This document shows, piece after piece, positions 25,694-35,281 of a DNA stretch of 64,000 bases; the stretch's first letter is position 1; each line of letters starts with the position of its first letter. The notes below the pieces were generated by a model. That model saw only the letters and a program-made list of their open reading frames with translations, was not told the origin of the DNA and did not search any database. The stretch is from contig CAVZEV010000004.1 of NCBI GenBank assembly GCA_963774405.1, positions 124,001 to 188,000 on the forward strand. The letters run 5' to 3'. The translations under genes and the position numbers were made by a program. Source of the DNA: VRUE01 sp963774405. Lineage in GTDB: Bacteria > Actinomycetota > Thermoleophilia > Solirubrobacterales > 70-9.

Positions 25694-25874
25694 TGGAGCT
25701 ACCCAAGCTTCGAGCACCTCAGCTTCAGGCGTCCAGCTTCAAGCGCCTCACGAAGTGCCGGTGCGTCGGGACGTCTTGCAGAAACCCTCCAAATAGCGAG
25801 TTTCTGCATGGGATCTTGCAAGTTATTAGCGATTCCTAACAATTGCGCGGGGGGTTCGCTAGCGTGCGCCGCCG

Positions 25875-27096
25875 ATGCGCGCTCCTCTTCGCGGCAACTC
25901 ATTGCGGCTGCTGCTGCCCGCGGCAGCGCTCCTGGCGCTGCTCTGCCTGGTCGCCTCGGCGCCGGCTGAAGGACCTGGAAGAAAAGCTCCACGCCACGCA
26001 GGGCAAGCTCAGCCACGTGCGCGAAGACCAGAGCGCGCTGGCGGCGACGATCGCCGAACAGAACAAGGCGATCGACTCGATGATCGGCGAAGTCTCGGCG
26101 CTGCGCCAGAAGCAGGCCGCGGTCGAGGCTGAACTCTCCGCAAAGCAGGACGAACTCGACGCGGCGACGGAAAAGCTCGAAGCCGACCAGCGCCACCTGG
26201 CCGCGGTGCGGGACCGCCTGCACCGCGCCCTTGACGTCCTGCGCGAACGGCTGGTCTCGATCTATGAGTCGGGCAGCCCCGACATGCTCAACGTCGTGCT
26301 CGACTCGGCCAGTTGGTCGGAAGTGAACACCCGCGCCGACTACCTCAACCAGATCCAGCAATACGACGACTCGGTCGCCTCGCGGGTCAAGGGCCTGCGG
26401 GACGAAGCGCGCGCCGCGGTCAAGCGGATGCGCGCCGTGCGGGCGCAGATCGAAGACGCGCGCGACGCGATCGCGGTCAAGGAGAAGGAAGTTGCCGCCG
26501 CGCGCGAAGAAGCCGAGGCGCGCTTCGCCGAACTGAAGTCGGCCCAGGCCGAACGTCGCGCCGCGATGGAAACGCTCGAGTCACGCGAAGAAGCGCTCAG
26601 CGACAACCTCGCCTCGATCTCCGAACAGATCGCCAGCACCACCGGCGCGCCCGCGCCGGTGACCGGCACCCCGGCCCCGCTGACCGCCGGCGAGGCCGCC
26701 GAATACATCTCCGAAAGCCAGGCCAGCGTGCCCAGCGCCGCCCCGGCCGCGATCGCGGCGGCGATCGAAGCGGCCAACTCGATCGCCACCACCCCGTACA
26801 TCTGGGGCGGCGGCCACGGCTCCTTCGAATCCTCGGGCTATGACTGCTCCGGCGCGGTCAGCTTCGCCCTGCACGGCGGCGGCTTCCTCGAAAGCCCGCT
26901 CGACTCGACCGGCCTGGAGACCTGGGGCGAAGCGGGCCCCGGCAAGTGGATCACGGTCTACGCCAACGCCGAACACGCCTGGATGATCATCGCCGGCCTC
27001 GCCTTCGACACCGTCGGCGGCCCCGGCCCCCGCTGGCACTCCTCCCCGGTGGATTCACCGGAAGGCTTCATAGCCCGCCACCCCCCCGGCTACTAA
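25875..27096 (+). CDS. NlpC/P60-type peptidoglycan hydrolase with coiled coil, frameshift after the signal peptide
   Basis: Joined length is about 400 residues. The signal peptide (MRAPLRGNSLRLLLPAAALL then VASAPA) is encoded in the frame from ATG 25875. The body from LKDLEEKLHATQGKL onward is in the frame ending at 27096, so the frame changes near 25965. A long coiled coil (about 35-270) is followed by a Pro/Thr linker and an NlpC/P60-like domain with catalytic Cys in GYDCSGAVSFAL and His in NAEHAWMII. Such RipA-like proteins cleave peptide cross-links during division. The alternative start in the body frame gives no credible signal peptide. Confidence 0.8.
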
Positions 27097-27103
27097 CCCC
27101 GGG

Positions 27104-27152
27104 GCCGACGGGCCTCAAACGTGTCGATATGTCACGGTTGCGGCCCGTCGAC
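27104..27152. repeat. 49-nt palindromic repeat, family A, copy 4, overlapping a gene end
   Basis: Arms GCCGACGGG (27104-27112) and CCCGTCGAC (27144-27152), with the core TGTCGATATGTCACGG. It lies between convergent genes and supplies the stop codon (27132-27134) and last six codons of the MBL-rhodanese gene. Confidence 0.88.
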
Positions 27153-28502
27153 CCACGTTGCGGCGTTGCCGCGGCTGACGTGGATTACGCCCTCGAAGCC
27201 CTCGCGTTGGAGGATGGAGGCGGCTAGGCCGCTGCGCTTGCCGGCCTTGCAGATCGTCGCTATCGGGCGCTCGCGGGGGAGCTCGTCGAGGCGGCCGCGC
27301 AGCTCGGCGAAGGGGATGTGGATCGAGTCGGGGACGTGGCCTTCGGCCCACTCGGAGTCGTTGCGGACGTCGAGCACCTGGGGCGGATCGCTGTTGTCAA
27401 GCCGGCGCGCAAGCTCTTCGAGGTCGATCGCCTCGATCCGCTCCACCGGCCGGTCCTCGGCGCGCCAGGCGGTCATGCCGCCGCCGAGGAAGCCGCGCAC
27501 GCGCAGCCCGACCGCGGCCAGCAGCTCGGCCGCCTCCAGCTCGTTGCCGTCCGAGGCGGCGACGACGAGCAGGTCGGCCTCGACCGGGACCATCTCGGCG
27601 ACCTTGGTGGCGAAGCCGGTGTCATAGCCCGAGGCGCTGATCGCGCCGGGGATGTGGGCCTCGTCGAACTGCTCGTTGGTGCGCGAGTCGATCGCGATCG
27701 CACCGGCCGCGATCGCCGCCTCGAAGCCGTGCGGGGTGAGCTGGGTCGGGGCGCTGATCGAGGTGACCAGCGGCCCCTGGTTGAGGGCGACGATGTGGGA
27801 GACGTTGGGCGGCTTGCTGCCGATCGTCGCCACCGCGTCCTCGACGAACTCGGCCTCGCTCTCGAAGCGCAGGGCACGGTTGTGGCGGCGCTCGAAGCCG
27901 ATCGTCGAGCAGGTCTTGAGGTCGATCCCGGCGCTGCCGCAGAGCGAGCCGCCGAGGTGCCCGGGCCAGACCTCGGTCTCCTCAGGCAGGGCCAGCAGGC
28001 GCTCGTGCAGCGAGCGGAAGATGTCGGCGGCGCCCTCGCGCGGCTCGACCGCGAGGTCGGGGCGGGCGACGTCGCCGACGAAGAGGCAGTCGCCGCTCAA
28101 CACCGCCCAGGGGTCGTCGCCGCGGGAGGCGTCGCGCAGCAGGAAGGAGGTGTGCTCGGGCCGGTGGCCGGGTGTGTGGATCGCCTCGATGCTCGCCCCC
28201 TCGCCCAGCGCCAGCGTCCAGCCGTCGCCGAAGGCCTCGTGCGGGTAGGTCGCCTCGGCCAGCTCGTTGACGTGGATCGTCGCCCCGGTGGCGCGGGCGA
28301 GGCGCCCGTGGCCGGAGACGTGGTCGGCGTGGTTGTGGGTCTCCAGCACGTGCTCGATCCGCACCCCGTGCAGGCGGGCGAGGTGCAGGTAGGGGTCGAT
28401 GTCCCACTGCGGATCGACCACGGCGGCGACGCCCGAGGCGGTGTCGCCGACCAGGTATGAGGCGCAGCCCAGATCCTCGTGGATTATCTGGCGGAAGAGC
28501 AC
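27132..28502 (-). CDS. Metallo-beta-lactamase fold / double rhodanese protein (persulfide dioxygenase-like)
   Basis: About 456 residues from GTG 28502. The N-terminal ETHE1/Blh-type MBL domain has the metal motif THNHADHVSGH, plus HTPGHRPEH and SGDCLFVGDVARPDL. Two rhodanese modules follow. The first (about 255-345) lacks the active-site Cys. The second has the active loop CKAGKRSG with Cys near residue 430. It likely oxidises glutathione- or mycothiol-type persulfide and transfers sulfane sulfur. The last residues VDGPQP and the stop come from repeat A4. A longer frame to 28535 exists. Confidence 0.85.
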   Translation of the reverse strand: MLFRQIIHEDLGCASYLVGDTASGVAAVVDPQWDIDPYLHLARLHGVRIEHVLETHNHADHVSGHGRLARATGATIHVNELAEATYPHEAFGDGWTLALGEGASIEAIHTPGHRPEHTSFLLRDASRGDDPWAVLSGDCLFVGDVARPDLAVEPREGAADIFRSLHERLLALPEETEVWPGHLGGSLCGSAGIDLKTCSTIGFERRHNRALRFESEAEFVEDAVATIGSKPPNVSHIVALNQGPLVTSISAPTQLTPHGFEAAIAAGAIAIDSRTNEQFDEAHIPGAISASGYDTGFATKVAEMVPVEADLLVVAASDGNELEAAELLAAVGLRVRGFLGGGMTAWRAEDRPVERIEAIDLEELARRLDNSDPPQVLDVRNDSEWAEGHVPDSIHIPFAELRGRLDELPRERPIATICKAGKRSGLAASILQREGFEGVIHVSRGNAATWVDGPQP

Positions 28503-28535
28503 GGGGTCAGGGTAGCGACGGGAGAAAGCCCGCAC

Positions 28536-28661
28536 CTGGTCGAAGCCGGCGGCTGGTTTGGCCTGGCCACGGCGGCGGCGGCCTGGTATGCATCTCTTGC
28601 GGCGGTCGTCAACTCGACCTTCGGGCGGACGGTCCTACCGGTCCGGCCGCTGGGTCGCTGA
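28536..28661 (+). pseudogene. C-terminal remnant of a GPR1/FUN34/YaaH (SatP) acetate permease
   Basis: The frame ending at TGA 28659-28661 reads VEAGGWFGLATAAAAWYASL then VVNSTFGRTVLPVRPLGR. This matches the last membrane helix and C-terminal tail of SatP/YaaH acetate-succinate permeases. The five preceding helices are missing: the coding sequence upstream is occupied by the divergent MBL-rhodanese gene. It ends 18 bp before acs, the usual neighbour of such permeases, so it looks like the stump of a deleted acetate-uptake gene. Confidence 0.7.
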
Positions 28662-28679
28662 ACGGGAGAGGAGCTGGAA

Positions 28680-30668
<1,989 letters not shown>

Positions 30669-30677
30669 CCCGCCGCT

Positions 30678-30724
30678 TCCGGTGCGCCTTATCCCCGATA
30701 TACGGGGATAAGGCGCACCGGAAC
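30678..30724. repeat. Palindromic repeat, family B, copy 3 (perfect)
   Basis: A perfect 21-bp stem with a 5-nt ATATA loop. Outer arms TTCCGGTGCGCC / GGCGCACCGGAA and inner TTATCCCCG / CGGGGATAA. It lies between the convergent acs and ion-channel genes, so it can act as a terminator for both. Confidence 0.92.
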
Positions 30725-30726
30725 GC

Positions 30727-31533
30727 TCAGGCGGTGGTGCGCTCGTCGACCAGGTGCTGGACGGCGACCTCGAGCGCTTGCAGCTGTTCCTGGACGCTTT
30801 TGAGCTCGCGCAGGGCCAGTGCCTCGGCGCTGAGCTGCTCTTCGGCCAGCTCCTGCTCGACTTCGGCGATTTCGGGGCTGAGGAAGCGCTCGGCGAAGGC
30901 GCCGGTGAGCAGGGCGACGAAGCCGATGCCGATGATCAGGATCGCGGTCGAGACGACCTCGCCGCCGGTCGTGGTCGGGTAGATGTTGGAGCCGAGCGTG
31001 GTCATCGTCGTCACCGCCCAGTAGATCCCGTCCCAGTCGGTGAGGTGCTGGCTGTGTTTCTCGAAGGCGACGAATAGGGCGCCGCCGCCGACCACGGTCA
31101 GCAGGGCGAGGAACATCGCGTAGTGCAGGCCCTGCAGCGAGAAGACCTCGCGCGAGAGCTGGGCGAGGCGCATCAGGCGGACCAGGCGCAGCAGCCGCAG
31201 CACGCGCAGGCCCTGCAGGCCGGGCGGCAGCAGCGGTGGGGTGAAGATGACGATGAAGGGGTCGAGCGGGTGGTGGCGCAGCCAGAGCCGGCGGTTGGGG
31301 ACGACGGCCAGCATCACCACCAGCTCGACCAGGAAAGCGACCCAGGTGACCCAGTTGAGGACGTTGGCGACCGTCTCCAGGGCGCCGCCGGGGTGCGACT
31401 CGCTGATCGCCACCATCGGCAGGGTCAGCGCCGCGGCGATCAGCATCGGCGTGTCGAGGACTTCCGCCACCCGCGTGCTGCGCGCGTCCATGCCCGGCGC
31501 GTAGCTGACCATTTTCTCCGTCGCCTCCGCCAT
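30727..31533 (-). CDS. Six-TM voltage-gated-type ion channel with unusual filter
   Basis: About 268 residues. Six TM segments with a charged S4 (LRVLRLLRLVRLMRL, about 109-123), a pore helix (YWAVTTMTT) and a C-terminal coiled coil (about 225-265). The selectivity filter reads TLGSN at about 169-173 where K+ channels have TVGYG, so ion selectivity is uncertain. The N terminus is uncertain: ATG 31533, 31512 and 31491 are all possible, and the frame is open to 31674. Confidence 0.8.
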   Translation of the reverse strand: MAEATEKMVSYAPGMDARSTRVAEVLDTPMLIAAALTLPMVAISESHPGGALETVANVLNWVTWVAFLVELVVMLAVVPNRRLWLRHHPLDPFIVIFTPPLLPPGLQGLRVLRLLRLVRLMRLAQLSREVFSLQGLHYAMFLALLTVVGGGALFVAFEKHSQHLTDWDGIYWAVTTMTTLGSNIYPTTTGGEVVSTAILIIGIGFVALLTGAFAERFLSPEIAEVEQELAEEQLSAEALALRELKSVQEQLQALEVAVQHLVDERTTA

Positions 31534-31683
31534 CCGCGTGAACTTCGACGCCGAGCGCTCTGTGCCTACCTCACACGCCTGGTTCAGGTCACCCCCGCAA
31601 CATTTGGAGACCGGTCGGTTTTGAGTCCCCCGAAGTCCCCGGGTAGCCGCAGGGGCGCCCGGGCAACGATCCAAGGAGGCAGG

Positions 31684-32709
31684 ATGATCAGGCAGGGGAT
31701 GTTGGGGCGATTTGGCTTGATGGCCGTCGTCGCGAGCGTGGGGGCGCTGCTGACGGCCGGCGGCGCGGCGGCGTCGACGATCACGGTGGGCAGCGTGCTG
31801 CCGCCGGAACCGAAACAGACCGAATTCGGCGCGGTGGAGACCTTCTTCAACACGGCGCTGCCGGAGAAAGGGGCCAACCTGACCTCGCCGGTGAGCGGGG
31901 CGATCGTGCGCTGGCGCATGCAGGAACCCGCGGGAGGACCATTCGCCCTACGGGTGCTGCGCCCCAACGGCTCCGGCGGCTACATGGCGGCGGGCACCAG
32001 CAATCCAGTGACTCCATCGGGCGGTGGGCTGCAGACCTTCACCGCCAACCTGCCCGTGCAGGCCGGCGACCTGATCGGCGTCGACCCGACCAATCCCACC
32101 GACAAGATCGGCGTTGCCGACGTTTCCGGCGCAAGCTTCGGCTTCATCTTCCCGCCGCCGTTCGACGGCGCCACGGTTGCCCCAAGCGGCACGGAAGGCG
32201 GCAAGGAGGTCGAGCTCAGCGCCGAAGTCCAGCCGACGCCGGCGATCACCGCGCTCGCGCCGGACTTCGGCCCGGTTGCGGGCGGCACCACTGTGACGAT
32301 CACCGGCACCGACCTGGCCTCGGCCAGCGCGGTCAAGTTCGGCGAAATTCCGGCGACGAGCTTCAAAGCCGAATCGGAAACCAAGATCACCGCGGTGGCG
32401 CCGGCCGGCGCCACGGTCGGCGCGGTCGACGTGACCGTGACCACGATTGCCGGCACCAGCGCCGCGGTCCGAGGCGACCGCTTCTACTACGAAGGCTGCG
32501 TCGTGCCCAAGCTGAAGGGCAAGAAGCTCAAGCCCGCGCGGCGGATCCTGGGCCGCGCCCACTGCAAGGTCGGCAAGGTCACGCGCCGCAGGGCAAAGCC
32601 CAAGAAGGCGGGCAAGGTGCTGAAGCAGAGCGCCAAGCCGGGCAAGGTGCTGGCCTCGGGCTCCAAGGTGAACCTCGTGCTCGGCAAGAAGTCGCACGCT
32701 CACCGCTAG
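31684..32709 (+). CDS. Secreted IPT/TIG and PASTA domain protein
   Basis: About 341 residues from ATG 31684 with AGGAGG upstream. It has a signal peptide (to about residue 30, GGAAAS) and a beta-rich N-terminal domain (about 32-185). An IPT/TIG domain is at about 188-275 (PAITALAPDFGPVAGGTTVTITG), and a C-terminal PASTA-like module from about 277 has CVVPKLKGKKLKPARRIL and LASGSKVNLVLGK. It is very basic at the C terminus. It is probably a cell-surface or peptidoglycan-associated protein of unknown role. Glu is mostly GAA. Confidence 0.85.
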   Translation: MIRQGMLGRFGLMAVVASVGALLTAGGAAASTITVGSVLPPEPKQTEFGAVETFFNTALPEKGANLTSPVSGAIVRWRMQEPAGGPFALRVLRPNGSGGYMAAGTSNPVTPSGGGLQTFTANLPVQAGDLIGVDPTNPTDKIGVADVSGASFGFIFPPPFDGATVAPSGTEGGKEVELSAEVQPTPAITALAPDFGPVAGGTTVTITGTDLASASAVKFGEIPATSFKAESETKITAVAPAGATVGAVDVTVTTIAGTSAAVRGDRFYYEGCVVPKLKGKKLKPARRILGRAHCKVGKVTRRRAKPKKAGKVLKQSAKPGKVLASGSKVNLVLGKKSHAHR

Positions 32710-32720
32710 GCCGCTTTGCC

Positions 32721-32760
32721 GAGCCGGCCGCCCTCCTCAGCGCGGGGGGCGGCCGGTCTC
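32721..32760 (+). terminator. Terminator hairpin before ahcY
   Basis: A GC-rich stem, CCGGCCGCCC paired with GGGCGGCCGG with flanking GAG/CTC, sits 12 bases after the TIG-PASTA stop and about 44 bases before the ahcY start. The loop is CTCCTCAGCGCG-like and there is no strong U tract. Confidence 0.6.
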
Positions 32761-32803
32761 GTACCATGGCTCGGCAAGCAATCGATCAGGAGACGCCCAG
32801 CCA

Positions 32804-34225
<1,422 letters not shown>

Positions 34226-34237
34226 GCGCGGGCCCCG

Positions 34238-34723
34238 GTGCCGAACGTCTACAAACCGACGTTCGAGGAGGGCGAGCGGCCCGAGGGGTTTCGCTCGCGG
34301 CGGGCCCGGATCGGCTACGAGCTCGGCAGCGAGCTGATCGGCTGCAGCCTCTGGGAGCTGCCGCCGGGAGAAGCCGCTTACCCGTACCACTTCCACTACG
34401 CCGACGAGGAGCTGGTGATCGTGCTCACGGGTCGTCCGACCTTGCGAACCCCGGAGGGCGTCCGCGAGCTCGAGCAGGGCGAGGCGCTCCGCTTCCCGCT
34501 CGGCGAGGAGGGGGCGCACCAGATCATCAACCGCAGCGAGGAGCCGGTGACCTTTCTGGCGGTATCGAGCCACGGCCGCCCCGACGTGGTCGTCTATCCC
34601 GACTCGGACAAGATCGGCGTCGGCGAGCGACTCCCGCACGGCGGCGGCCTGCGCGCCTTCTTCAAGCGCGGCGACCGGGTCGACTACTTCGAGGGCGAGA
34701 GCCTCGACGAGGCCCAGTCCTAG
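34238..34723 (+). CDS. Cupin-domain protein
   Basis: 161 residues from GTG 34238. The cupin core is HFHYADEELVIVLTGRPTLRTPEG with metal-binding His/His/Glu, and the second motif is GEEGAHQIINRS with His. The C-terminal part (VVVYPDSDKIGV...) is typical of a cupin group found near stress and metabolic genes, without a defined substrate. Its stop codon overlaps the U-tract end of a terminator that faces the opposite strand. Confidence 0.85.
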   Translation: MPNVYKPTFEEGERPEGFRSRRARIGYELGSELIGCSLWELPPGEAAYPYHFHYADEELVIVLTGRPTLRTPEGVRELEQGEALRFPLGEEGAHQIINRSEEPVTFLAVSSHGRPDVVVYPDSDKIGVGERLPHGGGLRAFFKRGDRVDYFEGESLDEAQS

Positions 34724-34750
34724 AAACGACAAGACCCGCCGGAGCGGGTC
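34722..34750 (-). terminator. Terminator of tRNA-like unit 1
   Basis: On the minus strand GACCCGC-TCCG-GCGGGTC is followed by TTGTCGTTTCT. It closes the unit that begins with the tRNA-like gene at 34942. An identical hairpin closes unit 2. Confidence 0.75.
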
Positions 34751-34836
34751 GAGTCTGGTGAAGAAAGCGGGAACCACCCCGCAGGTACCTCCAAGCGGCT
34801 GACACCCAACTCGGAGACTACCACCAGACCCGACCC
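34746..34836 (-). ncRNA. Structured RNA domain of unit 1, complementary to the tRNA-like anticodon arm
   Basis: It lies between the tRNA-like gene and the terminator. A 15-bp closing stem pairs 34746-34760 with 34822-34836 (one G-U). Inside are a GCGGG/CCCGC hairpin (34767-34782, with TGGTT in the minus-strand loop), GGTACC, and 34792-34807. The last segment is complementary at 15 of 16 positions to the anticodon arm of the upstream tRNA-like gene (34902-34917). The 3' strand of the closing stem overlaps the terminator, so closing stem and terminator exclude each other. Confidence 0.55.
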
Positions 34837-34853
34837 ATTCCATTGGGGTGATC

Positions 34854-34942
34854 TGCGGAGGGCGCCGGACTCGAACCGGATCCAACGGTCATTGGACAAG
34901 CGGGTGTCAGTCGCTTGAAATCACCTGTTTTCTTCACCCTCC
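34854..34942 (-). tRNA. Class II tRNA-like gene, 8/4 acceptor/T-stem, anticodon GAC (unit 1)
   Basis: The minus strand from 34942 folds as follows. The acceptor GGAGGGTG pairs with CGCCCTCC over 8 bp (one G-U). The D arm is short, GAAA/TTTC with GG in the loop. The anticodon arm is AGCGA-CTGACAC-CCGCT, giving GAC at 34906-34908 (complement). The variable stem is TCCAA/TTGGA and the T arm is CCGG-TTCGAGT-CCGG with 4 bp. Discriminator is G, followed by CA, so CCA is not encoded. Position 8 is G, not U. An 8/4 branch with a long variable arm is the atypical cloverleaf described for some serine and suppressor-like tRNAs; GAC would read Val codons. The charging identity is unknown, and it may be a regulatory tRNA mimic. 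Confidence 0.65.
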
Positions 34943-34950
34943 TGGCCGCG

Positions 34951-34956
34951 ATGCTA
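34951..34956 (-). promoter_or_regulatory. -10 element of tRNA-like gene 1
   Basis: TAGCAT on the minus strand, 8 bases before the first tRNA base. The surrounding GC(C/G)GCTAGCATCGC is conserved in the same place in unit 2, while sequences further upstream diverge. Confidence 0.6.
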
Positions 34957-35080
34957 GCGGCAGAAAAGTGGTTACAGACCTTGTGACGAACTCGGCACGG
35001 CCTTGTGATGGTTCCTTAACGGCGGGGCACTCGACGCCGTTAGCTGCCGCTGACGACCAGCGTCGCCCGACAAGAGCCTT

Positions 35081-35109
35081 AGAAACGACAAGACCCGCCG
35101 GAGCGGGTC
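35081..35109 (-). terminator. Terminator of tRNA-like unit 2
   Basis: Same hairpin and tail as at 34722-34750: GACCCGC / GCGGGTC with TTGTCGTTTCT on the minus strand. Confidence 0.75.
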
Positions 35110-35209
35110 GAGTCTGGCGACGTGGGGAACCACCCCACTGGCGACTGACACTCTGCCGGAGGGTACCACGGCAGGTCGCCCCCATCCTCGACCCGCTCCG
35201 ACGGGTCTT
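35090..35209 (-). ncRNA. Structured RNA domain of unit 2, complementary to its own tRNA-like anticodon arm
   Basis: A 23-bp closing stem (35090-35112 with 35187-35209, one mismatch) encloses GGCGAC/GTCGCC, a GTGGGG-TGGTT-CCCCAC hairpin, and a CTGCC/GGCAG hairpin with TGGTACC in its loop. The segment 35139-35153 can pair over 15 bases (one G-U) with the anticodon arm of tRNA-like 2 (36908-36922). The order of the internal elements differs from unit 1 but the same pieces are present. Confidence 0.55.
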
Positions 35210-35256
35210 ATGTGCGGAGGGCGCCGGACTCGAACCGGATCCAACGGTTGGTTGGA

Positions 35257-35281
35257 CTAAGCCTCAATCCACCGATTCACC
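35257..35281. repeat. Left IS end: target duplication CTAAG plus inverted repeat
   Basis: CTAAG at 35257-35261 is followed by the 20-bp terminal inverted repeat at 35262-35281 (begins CCTCAATCC). It matches the right end perfectly in inverse orientation. Confidence 0.92.

Noticed and set aside
31600..31650. A possible fifth family A repeat near 31610 (GGTCGGTTTTGAGTCCC)
   Set aside because: Only a short stretch resembles one arm; there is no matching opposite arm.
32710..32803. SAH riboswitch before ahcY
   Set aside because: The spacer holds a simple GC hairpin and a ribosome site; I do not see the conserved SAH riboswitch core or room for it.
34854..34942. Reading the tRNA-like gene as a selenocysteine tRNA or as tmRNA
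   Set aside because: The anticodon loop is CTGACA(C/T) (GAC), not TTCAA-type UCA, and the branch totals 12 bp (8/4) rather than 13 (8/5). No tag-peptide frame or pseudoknot region typical of tmRNA is present.
34746..35209. A classical T-box leader
   Set aside because: Despite a GTC-containing segment, TGG loops and a terminator, there is no downstream gene on the same strand and the domain follows a tRNA-like gene instead of preceding an amino-acid gene.
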